NCBI RefSeq assembly: GCF_030272615.1
Contig: NC_081413.1
Span: 101,702,239-101,766,238 of the forward strand
Length of the DNA stretch: 64,000 bases
Direction: 5' to 3'
From: Cryptomeria japonica
Taxonomy: Eukaryota; Streptophyta; Pinopsida; Cupressales; Cupressaceae
Part shown: in pieces, positions 48,816-60,750 of the stretch
Numbering within the stretch: the first letter of the stretch is position 1
How the letters are laid out: every line of letters starts with the position of its first letter
Notes under the pieces: model-generated
Seen by the model: the letters and a program-made list of their open reading frames with translations, nothing else
Told to the model about the DNA's origin: nothing
Database searches by the model: none
Program-made: the position numbers and the translations under genes

Positions 48816-51501
48816 TTAGGATACTCTAAAAAAATATGTGTAAAACCTACAAAGGTGCATGTTGTTGATAGGATCCTCTAAAGGTTCTCCATTTGGTGTT
48901 GAAACATGATATGCACCAGATCCATATACTGCGGTGATGATGTAAGGGCCAAGTCAATTTGGTTTAAACTTACCCTCTCTCTCTCTCTTGCCGATTCTTA
49001 GGATTTTCTCTTAGAATGAAGTCACCCACCTCAAATGTGCAAGGATTTCCCCTATGATTATAATTGCAACTTATTTATTGCTAGTATAATTTGAGATGAT
49101 TGAAAGCAGTTTATCTGCACTCAACCAATAATTCCAAATCTTGTAAGCGGGAGACCTCGTTGTCTTCATCATTGATAAGATCACGCAAATAGACCCACAA
49201 TGATGGTAGCTTGACCTCGATAAGAAAGATGTATTTTTCACCATAGACAAGTGAATAAAGAGTGGCTCTAGTGGGCATGCAAACACTTGTGCGATAGGCC
49301 TAGAGTGCGGGATTGAGTTGGACATGCTAGTTACAACCAACATCGTCAACTGTCTTCTTGAGGTTTCTGAGGATGAATTTGTTAGATGCCTCAGCTTGAT
49401 CATTACCTTGAGGATAATATGGAGTGGAGAAGAGATGATGGATATGGATTTGGTCACTAAGCTCATGAACATCTTATTTCTTAAAAGGATGCTCGTTGTC
49501 AATGACAATGAAAAGGGGAACATCGTATCAACAAATGATAGAGTTGAGGATAAAAGTTGCAATCTACTTTCTGATGACTTGGGTGAGGAGAACAACCTCA
49601 ATTCAATTCATAAAATACTCTGTAGCTGTGATGATGAATTTGTGGTCGTTGGAAGAGGGAGTGTGAATCTTGCTTATGAGATTGAGTCCCCATTGACAAA
49701 AGCGGCATAGAGTTGTGATCGACTGAAGTTCCTATGTTGGTGCACAAATGAGGTCTCCATGAATCTGACACTGCTTACACTTTATAACAAACTGATATGA
49801 GTCCTTTTCCATAGTAGGCCTGTAATATCTAGTCCTTATGAGTTAGAGTGAGCACGACATATACCTTCGTGAACCTCAATAACGCTATCTGAGCTTCATC
49901 ACTTTCTAAACATTTAAGGAGAGTACTATCTAGACCCTGTCAGTAAAGGGTATTAGCTAAGATGACATAGCGCAAGGATTAGTGAATGAAGGTACAATGT
50001 TGGTTGTTGGAAAGGTCACATGGAAGGATATTGTCATGAAGGTAAGTGAAAATGCTACCACACCAAGAGGAGTCAGGACCAATGACACATCATTTCTACT
50101 AGAGTAATCTCATACTAGGGAACCAAAAGATTATCCACCAAGAACTCATAGTGGCTCTCATTCTAAGACATGTCAATCAAAGAAGCAATAGTAGCCATGA
50201 CATCAATAACTCAATTATTATCCCTTGGAATTTGTTCAAAGACTATTTGTGTGAAGTATTGTTTGAAATCATCCACCATTTTCTTGTATGGCATTAAGTT
50301 TTCATCTTTAGTTTGGTAGTCATCATTTTCTTGATGAATCACAAGTTGAGAGTCCCTAGAAGTGGGCCCACCAAATAATGGGATGCCTAAGGCTAACACC
50401 TCCTAATGGCTAGCAACAGGGAAGAATACAACCTCTGGTAGTCATCATTTTCTTGATGAATCACAAGTTGAGAGTCCCCAAAAACATGAAGTTCTTGGAT
50501 CTTCCACTGAATTGCGATTTGTAGACCTGTTGTTAATGATTCATATTTTGCTATGTCATTTGTACAAGGGAATGATAATCGATATGACTTAGGAATGGAA
50601 TCCCCTTGATGTGTGATGAAGAGGATACCTGTTCCTATGCCATGCTACATGTATTAACCATCAAAATATAACTGTTGTGGCTTTGGATTTGTCACCATGA
50701 AAATAGATTCATTTGGTAATTCTGAGACAATAAGAGTATCATCAATCATAGGTGAATTTGCTAGCTGATCTATGATGGCTTGTCCCTTAATGGCTTTTCT
50801 GTAGACATATTCAATATCAAAATCACTCAAAATAATGACCCATTTAGCCAATCTTCTAGTAAGTGTTGTCTTGTTGAGAAGGTATTTGAGTGGGTCAATT
50901 CTTGCAACGAGCTTGGTCTTATGAGTTAGCATGTGATGACACAATTTCTATGAAGCAAAAACCATGACAAGAGACACACACACTTAATTGAAGTGTAATT
51001 AAGCTCACACCCAACCAATGTGTGACTAATGTAGTATATAGCTCGTTCTTTGCCATCATGATCTTGTTGCACCAATAGTGCCCCTAGTGTTGTCTGTGTA
51101 GTTGATATGTAAAGTAACAAGGGTTTTCCTTGAATGGGTGGCATCAACATTGGTGGATTTAAAAGATAGTCTTTGAGAGTCTGAAAGGCTTTTTGACACT
51201 TATCAACCTATTTAAACTAGATATTTTTGTGAAGTAGATGTTGAAAAGGATGACATTTATCTTCAAGTTGTGCAATGAATCTGTGTATTGATTGAAGTCT
51301 TCCTTGTAGAGATTGGAGTTGGCTAATATTCTTCGGAGGTGGCATTTCTAATATGACTCTAACTTTCATTGGATCTACGTCAAAACCTCGCTGCAAGACA
51401 ATGTATCCAAGGAGTTTCCCAAAGGTCACCCTAAAGACGCACTTCTTGGGATTTAGTCTAAATTTTTACTTTTCCAAACGGTCAAAGACTATTGATAAAA
51501 T
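48816..51501 (-). pseudogene. Pol of Tat-like Gypsy F: reverse transcriptase end, RNase H, integrase
   Basis: Read from 51501 downward: ILSIVFDRLEK and RLNPKKCVFRVTFGKLLGY, the end of reverse transcriptase. RNase H follows with PLLLYISTTQTTLGALLVQQ, DGKERAIYYISHTL and DFDIEYVYRKAIKGQAIIDQ. A second RNase H-like part is GIPLFGGPTSRDSQLVI (about 50390). Integrase shows [18 protein letters not shown] (about 49400), AYRTSVCMPTRATLYSLVYG (about 49285) and FEVGDFILRENPKNRQER (about 49040). The C-terminal NNMHLCRFYT ends at 48816. An added RNase H-like segment is a Tat-lineage trait. Most of reverse transcriptase is missing beyond 51501. Stops and shifts throughout. Confidence 0.8.
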
Positions 51502-52332
51502 TGTTAGACAACTCAAATAATCGATGGACAACTGAGAGGGGGGGAGGGTGAATTAGTTGTCAATAGATTATATAAATTTAAGCATTAAAACCTTATTACC
51601 AAAATACATAAACCAAATACTAGAATAACAGATATAACAGTTAAGGACAAATATAAACCACATAAAATTTACCAACCATCCACAAAAGATAACACCAAGA
51701 TTTCTATGTGGAAAACCCGGTAAAGGGAAAAACCACAGTGGGAAGCCTACCCACAGCCAGATAATACTTCTACAGTAAGTATGTGATTACAAAAAGAGGG
51801 GTCTGCACATGTAGGAAGGCCAACAACCTAGAGCGCACTGCTCATCACAAAAGGAGCCTCACTGAGTACAAAATAAATCCAGACTACAATCTGAAAAGAA
51901 GAATGAACTGCAAGAATAACATCTCCTATGCCTGAGTACAGTTCTGGTTAAGCTCAATACTGGAGGTCTTAAACCTCTTTCACCAACCCAATTTGATCAT
52001 CTATGATTGATGAAAACCTCTGTATAGGATTACGACCTTATTCGCACACAGATAATCCTATATCCCAAAATCCATGATCTACAAAGAGATCTTACATCAT
52101 ATTTATACCAACCCGGGACTTAAACAATTAGGTTAGCCACCTAAAAGATAATATAATAAATTCATAACATAAACTCACAATCCAGTAATCAACCAAGTTG
52201 GCCTAAGATCAAAAAAACATAATCCAATCAATAGATCCAACCAGAAACACATCGGGATCATCCACCAACACGTTACATAAACCGGTCCATAACCTAGCAG
52301 AATAAGATAACATTAGTTCCGGTCCTAAATTC
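51502..52332 (-). repeat. Copia-type LTR, minus strand (probably solo)
   Basis: The low-coordinate end TGTTAGACAACTCAAATAAT, with a following C-rich, CTCTCAG-type terminus (G7 near 51540), is the 3' end of a Copia LTR read on the minus strand. The interior has the conserved ACCGGG/TTTTCCAC block and a TATA-like GGTATAAATATG (about 52110). The right border is uncertain: CCAACA at 52270, the Gypsy G LTR start at 52333, or 52344, where AAAAT (52345-52349) would match AAAAT at 51497-51501. Confidence 0.65.
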
Positions 52333-53338
52333 TGTAATACCCTAAAAATGGTCATCTAAACCATGGGCCCCTAATCTCTACTGCATCACCAAGGTCCTAA
52401 CCAAAGGAAATTAAATTAATCTTGACCACCTAATTAATTAATTCCTAAATCATTAATGTCACACGACAAATAAATTATTCTATATTAATTAAATATTTAT
52501 TTAATTAATTAATCATTCTAAGTAAAATATTTTAATCAATTATCCCATTTTAATTAAATATCCTAGCATATTTGATTAATAAATCAATTTTCCATTAAAT
52601 CATTAAAAAAAATTAATTTGCAAATAGAAATTAATTTGGAAAAAGGAGTCAAATTGAAAAATCTAATAAATTAAAACATCTCAGAAAAGCAATTAAATCA
52701 ATTAAAAATCAAAATTGAATAAAAATATGAAATAAATCCATTTTTTTTTTTCTGATTTTATCTTAAATTTAGCTCAATTTCCTTTTAAACTGAGAAAAGC
52801 AGTAATCACATCAATTCACCTGGATTGTGCTTCCTCTTGGAGAATCTCGATTGCTCATCATTAATCGATCTTGACTGTTGGTCTCTCTCTGGATTTTCTA
52901 CAAATTCAACCTTTCATCCCTCATTCAGATTACCTTGGACTTGATTTATTGTTATTATGCAGTTTTTGCTCTAGAGTCATTGAAAATATTGTGCTTTGAG
53001 ATTATTGCATCTTAGCTTTTTGCATATTTAGTTTATTAATTCATCTAGCTTAATATTCATTCATCTAGCTCAATATTCATTCATCTAGCTTATTATTGCA
53101 TCCATTTAACTCAATTTTGTTCGCATATAGATTAAATCCTTCGTCTTGGTGTAGTTTAGTCACTGGTATTGCTTAGACAAGTCTGAGAGCAAGTCTATAC
53201 TTGCATCTTTTAGAAGGCAATAGGTCGATTTGTTATGAATTTTTATATTCATGATTATATCTATCTAACCATGCATGCAATGATTTATTGAAGTGTTTGT
53301 GCCTTACAACTTGCATATTACCACTTTTCACACACACA
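52333..53338 (+). repeat. 5' LTR of Gypsy G
   Basis: The candidate start is TGTAATACCCTAAAAATGG and the end is CACACACA, 4 bp before the primer site. The first half is an AT-rich TTAATTAAAT stretch like those in the LTRs of F and H. A 20-bp unit (TCATCTAGCTTAATATTCAT) is repeated three times at 53041-53100. The start is inferred from sequence type, since the other LTR is outside the window. Confidence 0.55.
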
Positions 53339-53342
53339 TTTT

Positions 53343-53360
53343 TGGCACCCACCATGGGGC
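53343..53360 (+). other. Primer-binding site of Gypsy G
   Basis: TGGCACCCACCATGGGGC is near-identical to TGGCGCCCACCGTGGGGC, the primer site usual in Tat-lineage Gypsy elements; two bases differ, both G-to-A. Confidence 0.85.
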
Positions 53361-55473
53361 AGAAGACTACAATTTTCGGCCTTGCAGATCAACTCATTTT
53401 TTATTTTTTCAGGTTTCGTCCGTACAATTCTTGCTAAAACTCATACGAGTTTTTGTTAGGTAGACAACGACAATTTGTGACATATCGTACAGTTTGTGGA
53501 GAATCATTGTACAACTCTGTGAGAAAACTTGTACGACTACCTGTTTTCTTGTACGACTCTATAAGGAATATCGTATGGTCTGTGGTAAATTGTCGTACTG
53601 TTTAGTGAGAATATTTATACTATTTTCTAGTTTTTTCATATTAAAAAGTAGAGTGATTTCTATGGTTTTTCTCATTGAATTTTGATGGTACTAATGCTAA
53701 CCCTGGCTTGTTTTCTATTTGCCTGAAAGATATTTTCACAGCCTAACTAGTTTTTGCAGAATGTTTGTCAAAGAACATGCCTATCGCTCAAAAACAATAT
53801 GACTACTAATTCGTTGTTTTTGTAGGTTGTGTGAGGAGAATCAACTGAACATTGTGTATTCTGTATTATTTTCTAGGCACTTAAATTGCAATATGGTTAA
53901 ACAAATCTGTCTTTCGTGTTTGAGAAAAGTCTAAAAAGTAGGAGAGTATGCTCTTGTCTGCACAGACAATAAAAAATCTAGACCCTTGAAGCTTTTCTAG
54001 TTTTAATATTTGTGTTCCTTTAGCGGGCCTATCACAGTGGGAAAAAGTAATCACCTTGTGAGAACAACCCAAGTGAGTACTGTTAGACCTAAGCATTCTG
54101 ACTCACTATAATAAATAGGCCTTTTGAGATTAAAGTCTTGGAGGATAGGATTATTTGAGTTTTCTCTTTGAGATCTCTCATATCGTGCATTTTTGTAGGG
54201 CCTCGTGTTCTCAATCACACTTATGTGACTACATCTTGTTTTGGTACCTTGTCGGGCTATAGGCCTCAATTGCGCTTGTGCGACTTCAAGGGGTAATTTC
54301 GAACGGAAGTACTTACTAAGAACTTTAAGATAGAAGCTACCTAGTTCACCTCCGAAAGGAGGATAATCTTTGTACAAGAGAGATAGTAACTCTCCCAAGA
54401 TAATTTCCATATCGTGCCCTCATTAGCATTTGGAGTCGGCTAATACAATATTGAGAATCCATTGTGTGAGACTTAGTGGCCATCTTCATATTAGCTATTG
54501 GGTGTGTACTTGAGTCTGCAAGCAAAGGTTTTCTCTCTTAGCCAACTTCCTTAGGGTTAGCGTGTTGTGCTTGAAGTCACTTTACATCCTTTGTGTTTGT
54601 TGTGTATTTATCCTGGAAATAGAAACTGAAACTCTGAAACTGGAAAACAATAAAAAACCTAGTGGTCAAAACTCTGTCCTTGCCAGAAACTCATCCCTAT
54701 CCAGTCCTGTGTCATATGAGCCTTCTAGTTTGTCGTCCTATTCTCTGAGAGTTATCATCTGGTTAAAAATAAATTGTTGTACAAGTCACCACTTTAGAGA
54801 GTCATCATTGCCAGTTTGTCGTACTACCTGCCACAAATTATCATCTGAGCAACACTAAACTATCGTACGAGTCTTAATTACTAATGTTAGTTTTTCATCT
54901 AATCAAGTCTAAACTGTCATGTGAGTTTGAACAACAACTTGTACAAGAAAATATCTTTATCATCTGGGACTCCTTAAACTATTGTCTGGGTTATTTGATT
55001 CTGTCATACGAGCCTGTGTTTTTAGCAGTCCAGAAACCTGTCTTTTTACGTGTTTTTCCAGATTTATCATACTTGCCTAATTAGTCTATAGTGAGCATAT
55101 ATCTGGTCTTTTTCATCTTGAGATTATATCTCAGCTAGTTCAATCAATCCTAAATCAATCTGATCAACCTAATCTACTTAGATCACATCTTATACTTGAT
55201 AGATTGTTCCTGAAACTAGACTTGGTCTCAATCACTTTACTCAATCATTACCTCAAAATTTACAACTAGCTCCGATTTGATCTTGACATCTATATCACTT
55301 CTAGCTCTTGGTCACGTAGATTATAAATGCATGTTCAAACTAGAAGTTCTTGTAAGAAAGGTTAGGGACAATCCTTTTTATTACAGACTAATCTATTCTT
55401 TATAGAAGAACCCATCTCTGACAAACCTTCGTCATCAAGTGTACCAATTTTTGATCAACCCTTATCTCCCACC
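53361..55473 (+). other. Long leader of Gypsy G with degenerate GTACGA repeats; no gene seen
   Basis: A TTGTACGAC/ATCGTAC motif recurs about 10 times at 53420-53620 and again, more decayed, at 54730-55080 (TTTGTCGTACTACCTG, ATCGTACGAG). The stretch between (about 53700-54600) lacks it and may be a separate insertion. No coding frame is supported. Confidence 0.5.
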
Positions 55474-57821
55474 ATGTCTGAAGAAATGTAAAAAAGAGAA
55501 GCTACTAAACACAATACTCATGATACTGTTAGAAACCATGCTACTGATAGTGACTCCTCGTCTAGGGAGTTTGAAACTTCTGAATCTATAGAAGCCGTTA
55601 TAAATAACTGTCAAAAGGATAAATATTTTCAAAAAATGATGAAAATTATCATGGCTAGAGAAAAAGAAGAGCATTTTCTAGAGTTGGCAAAACAAGGTAC
55701 TAAACTTCCCATTGATTATAACATTGAAAGCATTTTCACTAAAGAAGAAGATACTCCATTAATATTGGTAACCAAACAATTGCAAGCATTGCAAACTGAA
55801 ATCAAGGAAATGAAAAACAAGGATAAATCAACTACGCAGTATTTTTTGGACACGATCTGCCTGTTCCCATTTGAGAAGAACCTTTACATGCCTCCATTTC
55901 CTTCAAGAGTGGCAATTCTTAAGTTTGACAAATATGATGGTAACTTAGATCCTCAAGACCATGTCTGAGAATTCTGAGCTTTATGTATGGAGTTCATGCC
56001 TGAACACACATATCTCATGTGTCTCTTTCCAAGAAGTCTAGGAGGACAAGCTATGTAGTGGTTTTCAAGCCTTCCTATGGGAATTAATTTTTTTGAAGAG
56101 TTGGTTTAATTGTTTCTCCAACAATACTCCTATAACATTCGTCATCCAGTCACCATGATCAAGCTCTATAATACCAAACAGAAGATAGGAAAACCTTTTC
56201 TCACTTTCCTTCAACGTTGGAGAAAGATGTTTTCTAGATATTCATGACCCATTCCTAATTATGAGAAGATGGACATCTTTGTTAATAATCTGATTCCTGA
56301 GTTGAAATATAATATCCAAATGCAAGTATACCCTTCATTCAACAAGATGGTGGACAATTCTCTCAAAATGGAAGATGTTCTTGTAAGGAAAGGAGATATA
56401 TCACTTTATAAAGAAACACAACAAGGGTCTAGTTCCAAAGAGAAGAATGAATACTAGAAATACAACAAAGATAATAACAAAAATGTTGTTAATGATGGAG
56501 CAGTTGATACTATTAAACCAAAATCAAAACCAATGGCATTTAATTTGACTAGTGGCACACAAGCCCTCAAAGCAGCTGAAAGCGCTGTAGAAAACCCTCC
56601 TAAGAAATCAAAAGAGTGGTTTAAAGAGAAGCCTTGGGTTTCAAAGCCTAAACGTGATTTTATTCCTTTGGGATAATCCTATGAGTCAACTCTTAAGACT
56701 CTATTGGCAAATTAACTAATCACATTGCCTGACAACTCCAAGCCATATGATCGTGAAGTCAAACCCAAATGGTGGAGGGAAAATAAGTACTGTAAATATC
56801 ATTGAAACAAGGGTCATACAACAAATAACTACATGAAACTCAAACACTAGATTCAAGACCTTATCGATGCTGGCAAAATTATTGTTGGAAATCATGCAAC
56901 CAATTTTGATCACCCAGCTTTCAAAGATCCCTTGCTTGCTTATGAGCAGGGCAGTTCCTCAAAATCCAAGGGAGGTGCCAAAATCAATTACACCTATGCC
57001 AACAATGATAATGTGATCAACATGCTTGAACCTTCCCAATTTGAATATTTCAATGTGATCATAGTCAAAGATGAGCAAAAGAAACTGCAAACTGTGAATG
57101 TTGTGACCTGCGCTAAAAAAAAAGTTACTCTCAAAGGAGCTAGTTTCTCCTCTCCTGATCAGACATCATCAAATCCATTGACAACATCAAACCTACCAAA
57201 TTCTTCAAACAAACAACCAAATACAATCATGGCTAAATCTAAATAGCTGGCTTCATCATTTTCTTTTGGTTACAACATTGTTGAACAATTAAAATGAACT
57301 ACCACTCAAATCTCCATTCTTGAACTGCTTAAGATCTCTTTTTGTCATAGAGAGATTTTGGACAAGCTTTTCTTGCTACTAACGTCCCTAAAGATTTAGA
57401 TTTGGATCGATTTCAATCTATGGTGGGTCACCCGACTTCACCTCACTACGTGTCCTTCTTTGAAGAAGATTACAATTCCCTGAATCATCCACATAACCAA
57501 CCATTTCACATTTAAGATATGATCCATAAACACCAAGTCAAATGTGTTTTGATAGGTGGAGGCGCTGGGTTGAATATTTGTACCTACAATTTATTGATAC
57601 AGTTGGGATTTTCTGAGAATGTCATTGATCCAACAAAGAAAATAACAATCAAAGCTTATGATGAAGAAGAAAGATTCTCTAAAGGTCTAGTACTATTACC
57701 AATCAGGGTGGGACCCATTGAAAGAGATTTTATTTGTCAGGTGCTTGACCTTCCCTTATCCTACAATATCTTGTTGGGTAGACCATGGCTTCACAAAATG
57801 CAAGAAGTGCCATCTACATAC
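55474..57821 (+). pseudogene. Gag and protease of Gypsy G
   Basis: The ATG at 55474 (context CCCACCATGTC) opens MSEEM. The gag core has PFPSRVAILKFDKYDGNLDP (about 55893), then HTYLMCLFPRSLGGQA and FLTFLQRWRKMF. Next are NNLIPELKYNIQMQ and the Tat-type knuckle YCKYH.NKGHTTNNY (about 56790; a stop replaces one residue and the last Cys is Tyr). Protease is in another frame from about 57516: HKHQVKCVLIGGGAGLNICT, where the catalytic Asp is Gly, and YNILLGRPWLHKMQEVPS (about 57762). About ten stops are present, many TGA or TAG where Arg, Gln or Trp is expected. It ends at 57821 where element H begins. Confidence 0.82.
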
Positions 57822-59313
57822 TGTATGCGGGAAAAGCGGGTCGATAAAACTCAATATGTGAAAAATGTTCCAAAAGACCTGTCCTCACACACACACAAGA
57901 CTTCTTGGTGCAAGCTATGGAGTGATGAAGTATCACTCAGCTTCCCAAGGTTGGTCCCATGGTTCTCTATCTCACAATGTCCCTCAAACCAATGTTTTTG
58001 CTCTCAGATCACTGAGCAAAATGGTTTAGGGATGACAAATGCAAGAACGAGGGATGCTTTGATAGATTGTAGTATGAGATGCATCCTAAGCTATGCATGG
58101 TTCTAGAAATGTGATAATCTAGATTATAAGATGAAAAGGTTAGTATAAATACTATCCTAACATGATATATTAGTCCATGATTGAGCTAAATGATAAAGAA
58201 AATATTCTAAACATGCATATTTAGACAAATTCGTGATTTCAAAGAGGCTAAAATGATGAGCATAAAAATGATATATGAAAGCTTGAATGTATTTGAGCAT
58301 AAGTGTGATACTACAAATTTGGAGGATGATTTAAAATGGAGGAATGTGAGCTCTATTTATAATAAAAATAGGGCAATGGATGGTCAGGATTGAAAGAGTT
58401 GATCAAGGGTTGAGTTTGAAAGATGGGGATCCCTGTTTGTAATTGGCACCAATGAAATGGTGACAAGTGTCAACATAGGGTTGGGTTGAGAGAAGGGGTT
58501 GGAGGCATTAAATGCCTGAGAAGACCTCAGGGTTATCTAGAAGGTAAGGGTCAAGTCTAAGTTAAGATTACCCATTAGATTAAGAGTTAATCCAAGGATA
58601 AACCCTTGTGCAAATGATTAAGAGAAAATCATGGTCAAAACATTAAATGCTTGATGAGACCCGTGGGCTGGATGAAGGTTAAGTTAAAATAAATTCTTTA
58701 ACCATGTAGGAGGGTTTGAGTTAACCATTAATGGTTATGAAGACTTTGGGGAGTTAAGTGGTTGAAGGTTTGAAGCCTTTAATGGTTATCAAAGACTTTG
58801 AGGAATTAAGTGGTTGAAGGCTTGAAGCCTTTAATGGTTATCAAAGACTTTGAGGATTTGAGAAGTGACCTCCCCTTACTTAGGGATGTGACAAAGTTTA
58901 GAAGATGGGTTAGGCTAATTAGAAGCGATTAAAAGAGTCTAGAAGGGATTAGAAAGGGGTTTAGGAAGGCAAGTGGGAGATGTAGGATTTTGCAAGTGGA
59001 TGGAGGGATAATAGGATTTAATTGAATTAAAGTTAATTTAATTCAATTTGTTTGTAATTTGGGGAAATTAAATAAATTAGATTTATTCAATTTAGGATAA
59101 CTATTTAATTAAATTTGAATTTAATTAAAGGTGGATAGGGGGGATTTAATTGAATAAAATGATTTATTCATTAAATGGTATAGTGAATTTAATTGAGTAA
59201 TTTACTTAATTAAATAGAGAAATGTGGGTAATTTAATTACATTGGATTTAATTAAATAGAGAAATGAACATAAAATATTCATTTAGGAATATGGTCATTT
59301 TTATACGTCTACA
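57822..59313 (-). repeat. 3' LTR of Tat-like Gypsy H
   Basis: On the minus strand it starts TGTAGACGTATAAAAATG at 59313, directly after the polypurine tract, and ends CCCGCATACA at 57822, next to CATAC, the likely target duplication; the partner lies outside the window. It has the same plan as the LTR of F: AT-rich TTAATTAAAT near the start and a minus-strand TATAAATAG at about 58355. A roughly 55-bp direct repeat (AATGGTTATCAAAGACTTTG) occurs at 58779 and 58834, with a decayed copy before. It cuts the protease of Gypsy G. Confidence 0.7.
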
Positions 59314-59330
59314 TTTTGCCCCTCTTTGAA
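59314..59330 (-). other. Polypurine tract of Gypsy H
   Basis: TTCAAAGAGGGGCAAAA on the minus strand precedes the LTR start TGTAGAC. It is nearly the same as the tract at 25364 in element F. Confidence 0.75.
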
Positions 59331-59679
59331 GTGACGTGTGTGCACATGTTATTTCAAAGAAAATGATGCGTTATCATGATTTATGATTAAATGCAATTTT
59401 TGTGTCGCTCTTTTGATTTGCAAGTCATGCCCCAGATTTGATTTGATGCGTGATGCCCCAGATTTGATATTTGATGGTGATGCCCCGTCAGGAGATGAAT
59501 CAATATTTTTTAAATTTTTTTGATTTGATTTGATGAGTTGTGTGTGATGTGTAGGATTTCGTCTATGTGAAAGGTGGGTAAATTGATTCATCTCCCGATA
59601 AGTTACAAATTTTAGGGTATAAGGGAGACCGCGACCATATTACAGGTCCGTTTAGCTAACCCTAATTTCATTTTCCTCC

Positions 59680-59686
59680 TATAAAC
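59680..59686 (+). promoter_or_regulatory. TATA box for the PMD gene of element H
   Basis: TATAAAC within CCTCCTATAAACGGGG lies 75 bp before the start codon at 59761, a usual distance allowing a 40-50-base leader. A TATA-like site holds the same place in element F. Confidence 0.55.
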
Positions 59687-59939
59687 GGGGAAAAGGGCTT
59701 TGATTTTATTCATTTGTGCCTTGTTGACTTTGGAGAAAGAGAATTTGGTCTGAAGAGAAAATGCCTATTTCGTATTCCAGACACCGTTTCGAGCGCGTTC
59801 GGAGGTACCGGAGACCTGTAGCGTATGGACCACTAGTAAGTCAACATTTTTGACCCTCTTTTGATTTTTGATTTGGTCGTTTTTAGTCGTTTTTTGATTT
59901 TTAAAACTCGGTTTTAGCGTTTTAGCATGTCAAAGTCAT

Positions 59940-60375
59940 AGATTAGCGCATACGAAGTTTTAAGTAGCGCATCAAGTCTATTTTAGGGGTGCGTTCGAAA
60001 TAAAATAGGGTAGCGCATAGGAAATATAGTTTAGCGCATAGGTGTAGAATAGTGCATAGCGATAGTCGAGTAGTGAGTTAGGTCAGTAGGTTAGCGTGTA
60101 GCGTTAACCTAGCACATAGGGGTCGCAGGGGTTCGCATGGGTAAGGGGGTTTAGCGCGTAGGGCTAACCTAGCGCATAGGGTCAAACAAGTAGCGCTCGG
60201 GAGGTATAGATTAGTGAGTAGGTAGGGTTTAGCGCATAGGGTAGATTAGGTGGTGCATGGGGCGAAAAAATTAGCGCGTAGAGTTAGTCTAGCGCATAGG
60301 GTGAATAGATTAGCGCATAGGAAAAACAGCCTAGCGCATGGGTAAATTTTAGTGCAGCGGGAGTCTGTTTTAGCG
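59940..60375 (+). repeat. CpG-rich TTAGCGCATAGGG repeats in the PMD intron of H
   Basis: About 20 degenerate copies of TTAGCGCATAGGG (variants TAGCGCGTAGGG and TAGTGCATAG) occupy 430 bp with irregular 15-35-bp spacing. The intron of copy F lacks them. CpG is retained in many units, in contrast to the surrounding CpG-poor DNA. Confidence 0.8.
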
Positions 60376-60584
60376 CATCTAGAAAAATTTTTGCAAGATG
60401 AGGTGGTTTGTAAATTTGTTGTGTCTTTCTGTCATGATTTTATGGATTTGTCCAATATGAGTGTTGATATAACTTGTTTGGATTTGCGATATTTCAAGTT
60501 ATGTATAGATATCAATGTGGTGTTTTGATCAAAATATGATTTATTTGCGTACCCTGTTTCAAGTTCAATGTGTGAAGCCTGATT

Positions 60585-60750
60585 TGTGTTACAAGCTGAT
60601 ATGGGTTAGAAACTTGAGTTGTGTTACAAGCTGATATGGGTGGGAAACTTGAGTTGTTTTACAAGTTTATGTGATTTGGAGACTTGAGCTGTGTTACAAG
60701 TTTTGATATGGTTTTTGATAACTTGAGTTGTTTTACAAGTTGATATGAAA
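60585..60750 (+). repeat. Second repeat set in the PMD intron of H
   Basis: ACTTGAGTTGTGTTACAAG followed by a CTGATATGGGT-type spacer is repeated four to five times with a period near 40 bp (for example at 60614, 60648, 60682 and 60721). The last copies are degenerate. Confidence 0.7.

Larger units (their letters stand above)
52333..57821 (+). mobile_element. Tat-like Ty3/Gypsy G, 5' part (cut by element H)
   Basis: The order is LTR (52333-53338), primer site, a leader of about 2.1 kb, gag from 55474 and protease to 57821. There, minus-strand element H begins directly after VPSTY of the protease region. Reverse transcriptase and the rest must lie beyond the window. The primer-site type and long leader match Tat-lineage Gypsy. 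Confidence 0.75.

Noticed and set aside
49071-49710. Long frames on both strands in the integrase region of Gypsy F
   Set aside because: Both are shadows. The real minus-strand integrase reading ([13 protein letters not shown] and LYSLVYG) is in another frame.
54051-54410. 119-codon minus-strand frame in the leader of Gypsy G
   Set aside because: No domain, no conserved context and random composition; a chance frame.
60585-60750. CRISPR-like array
   Set aside because: The units are adjacent degenerate repeats without unique spacers, in a plant intron.
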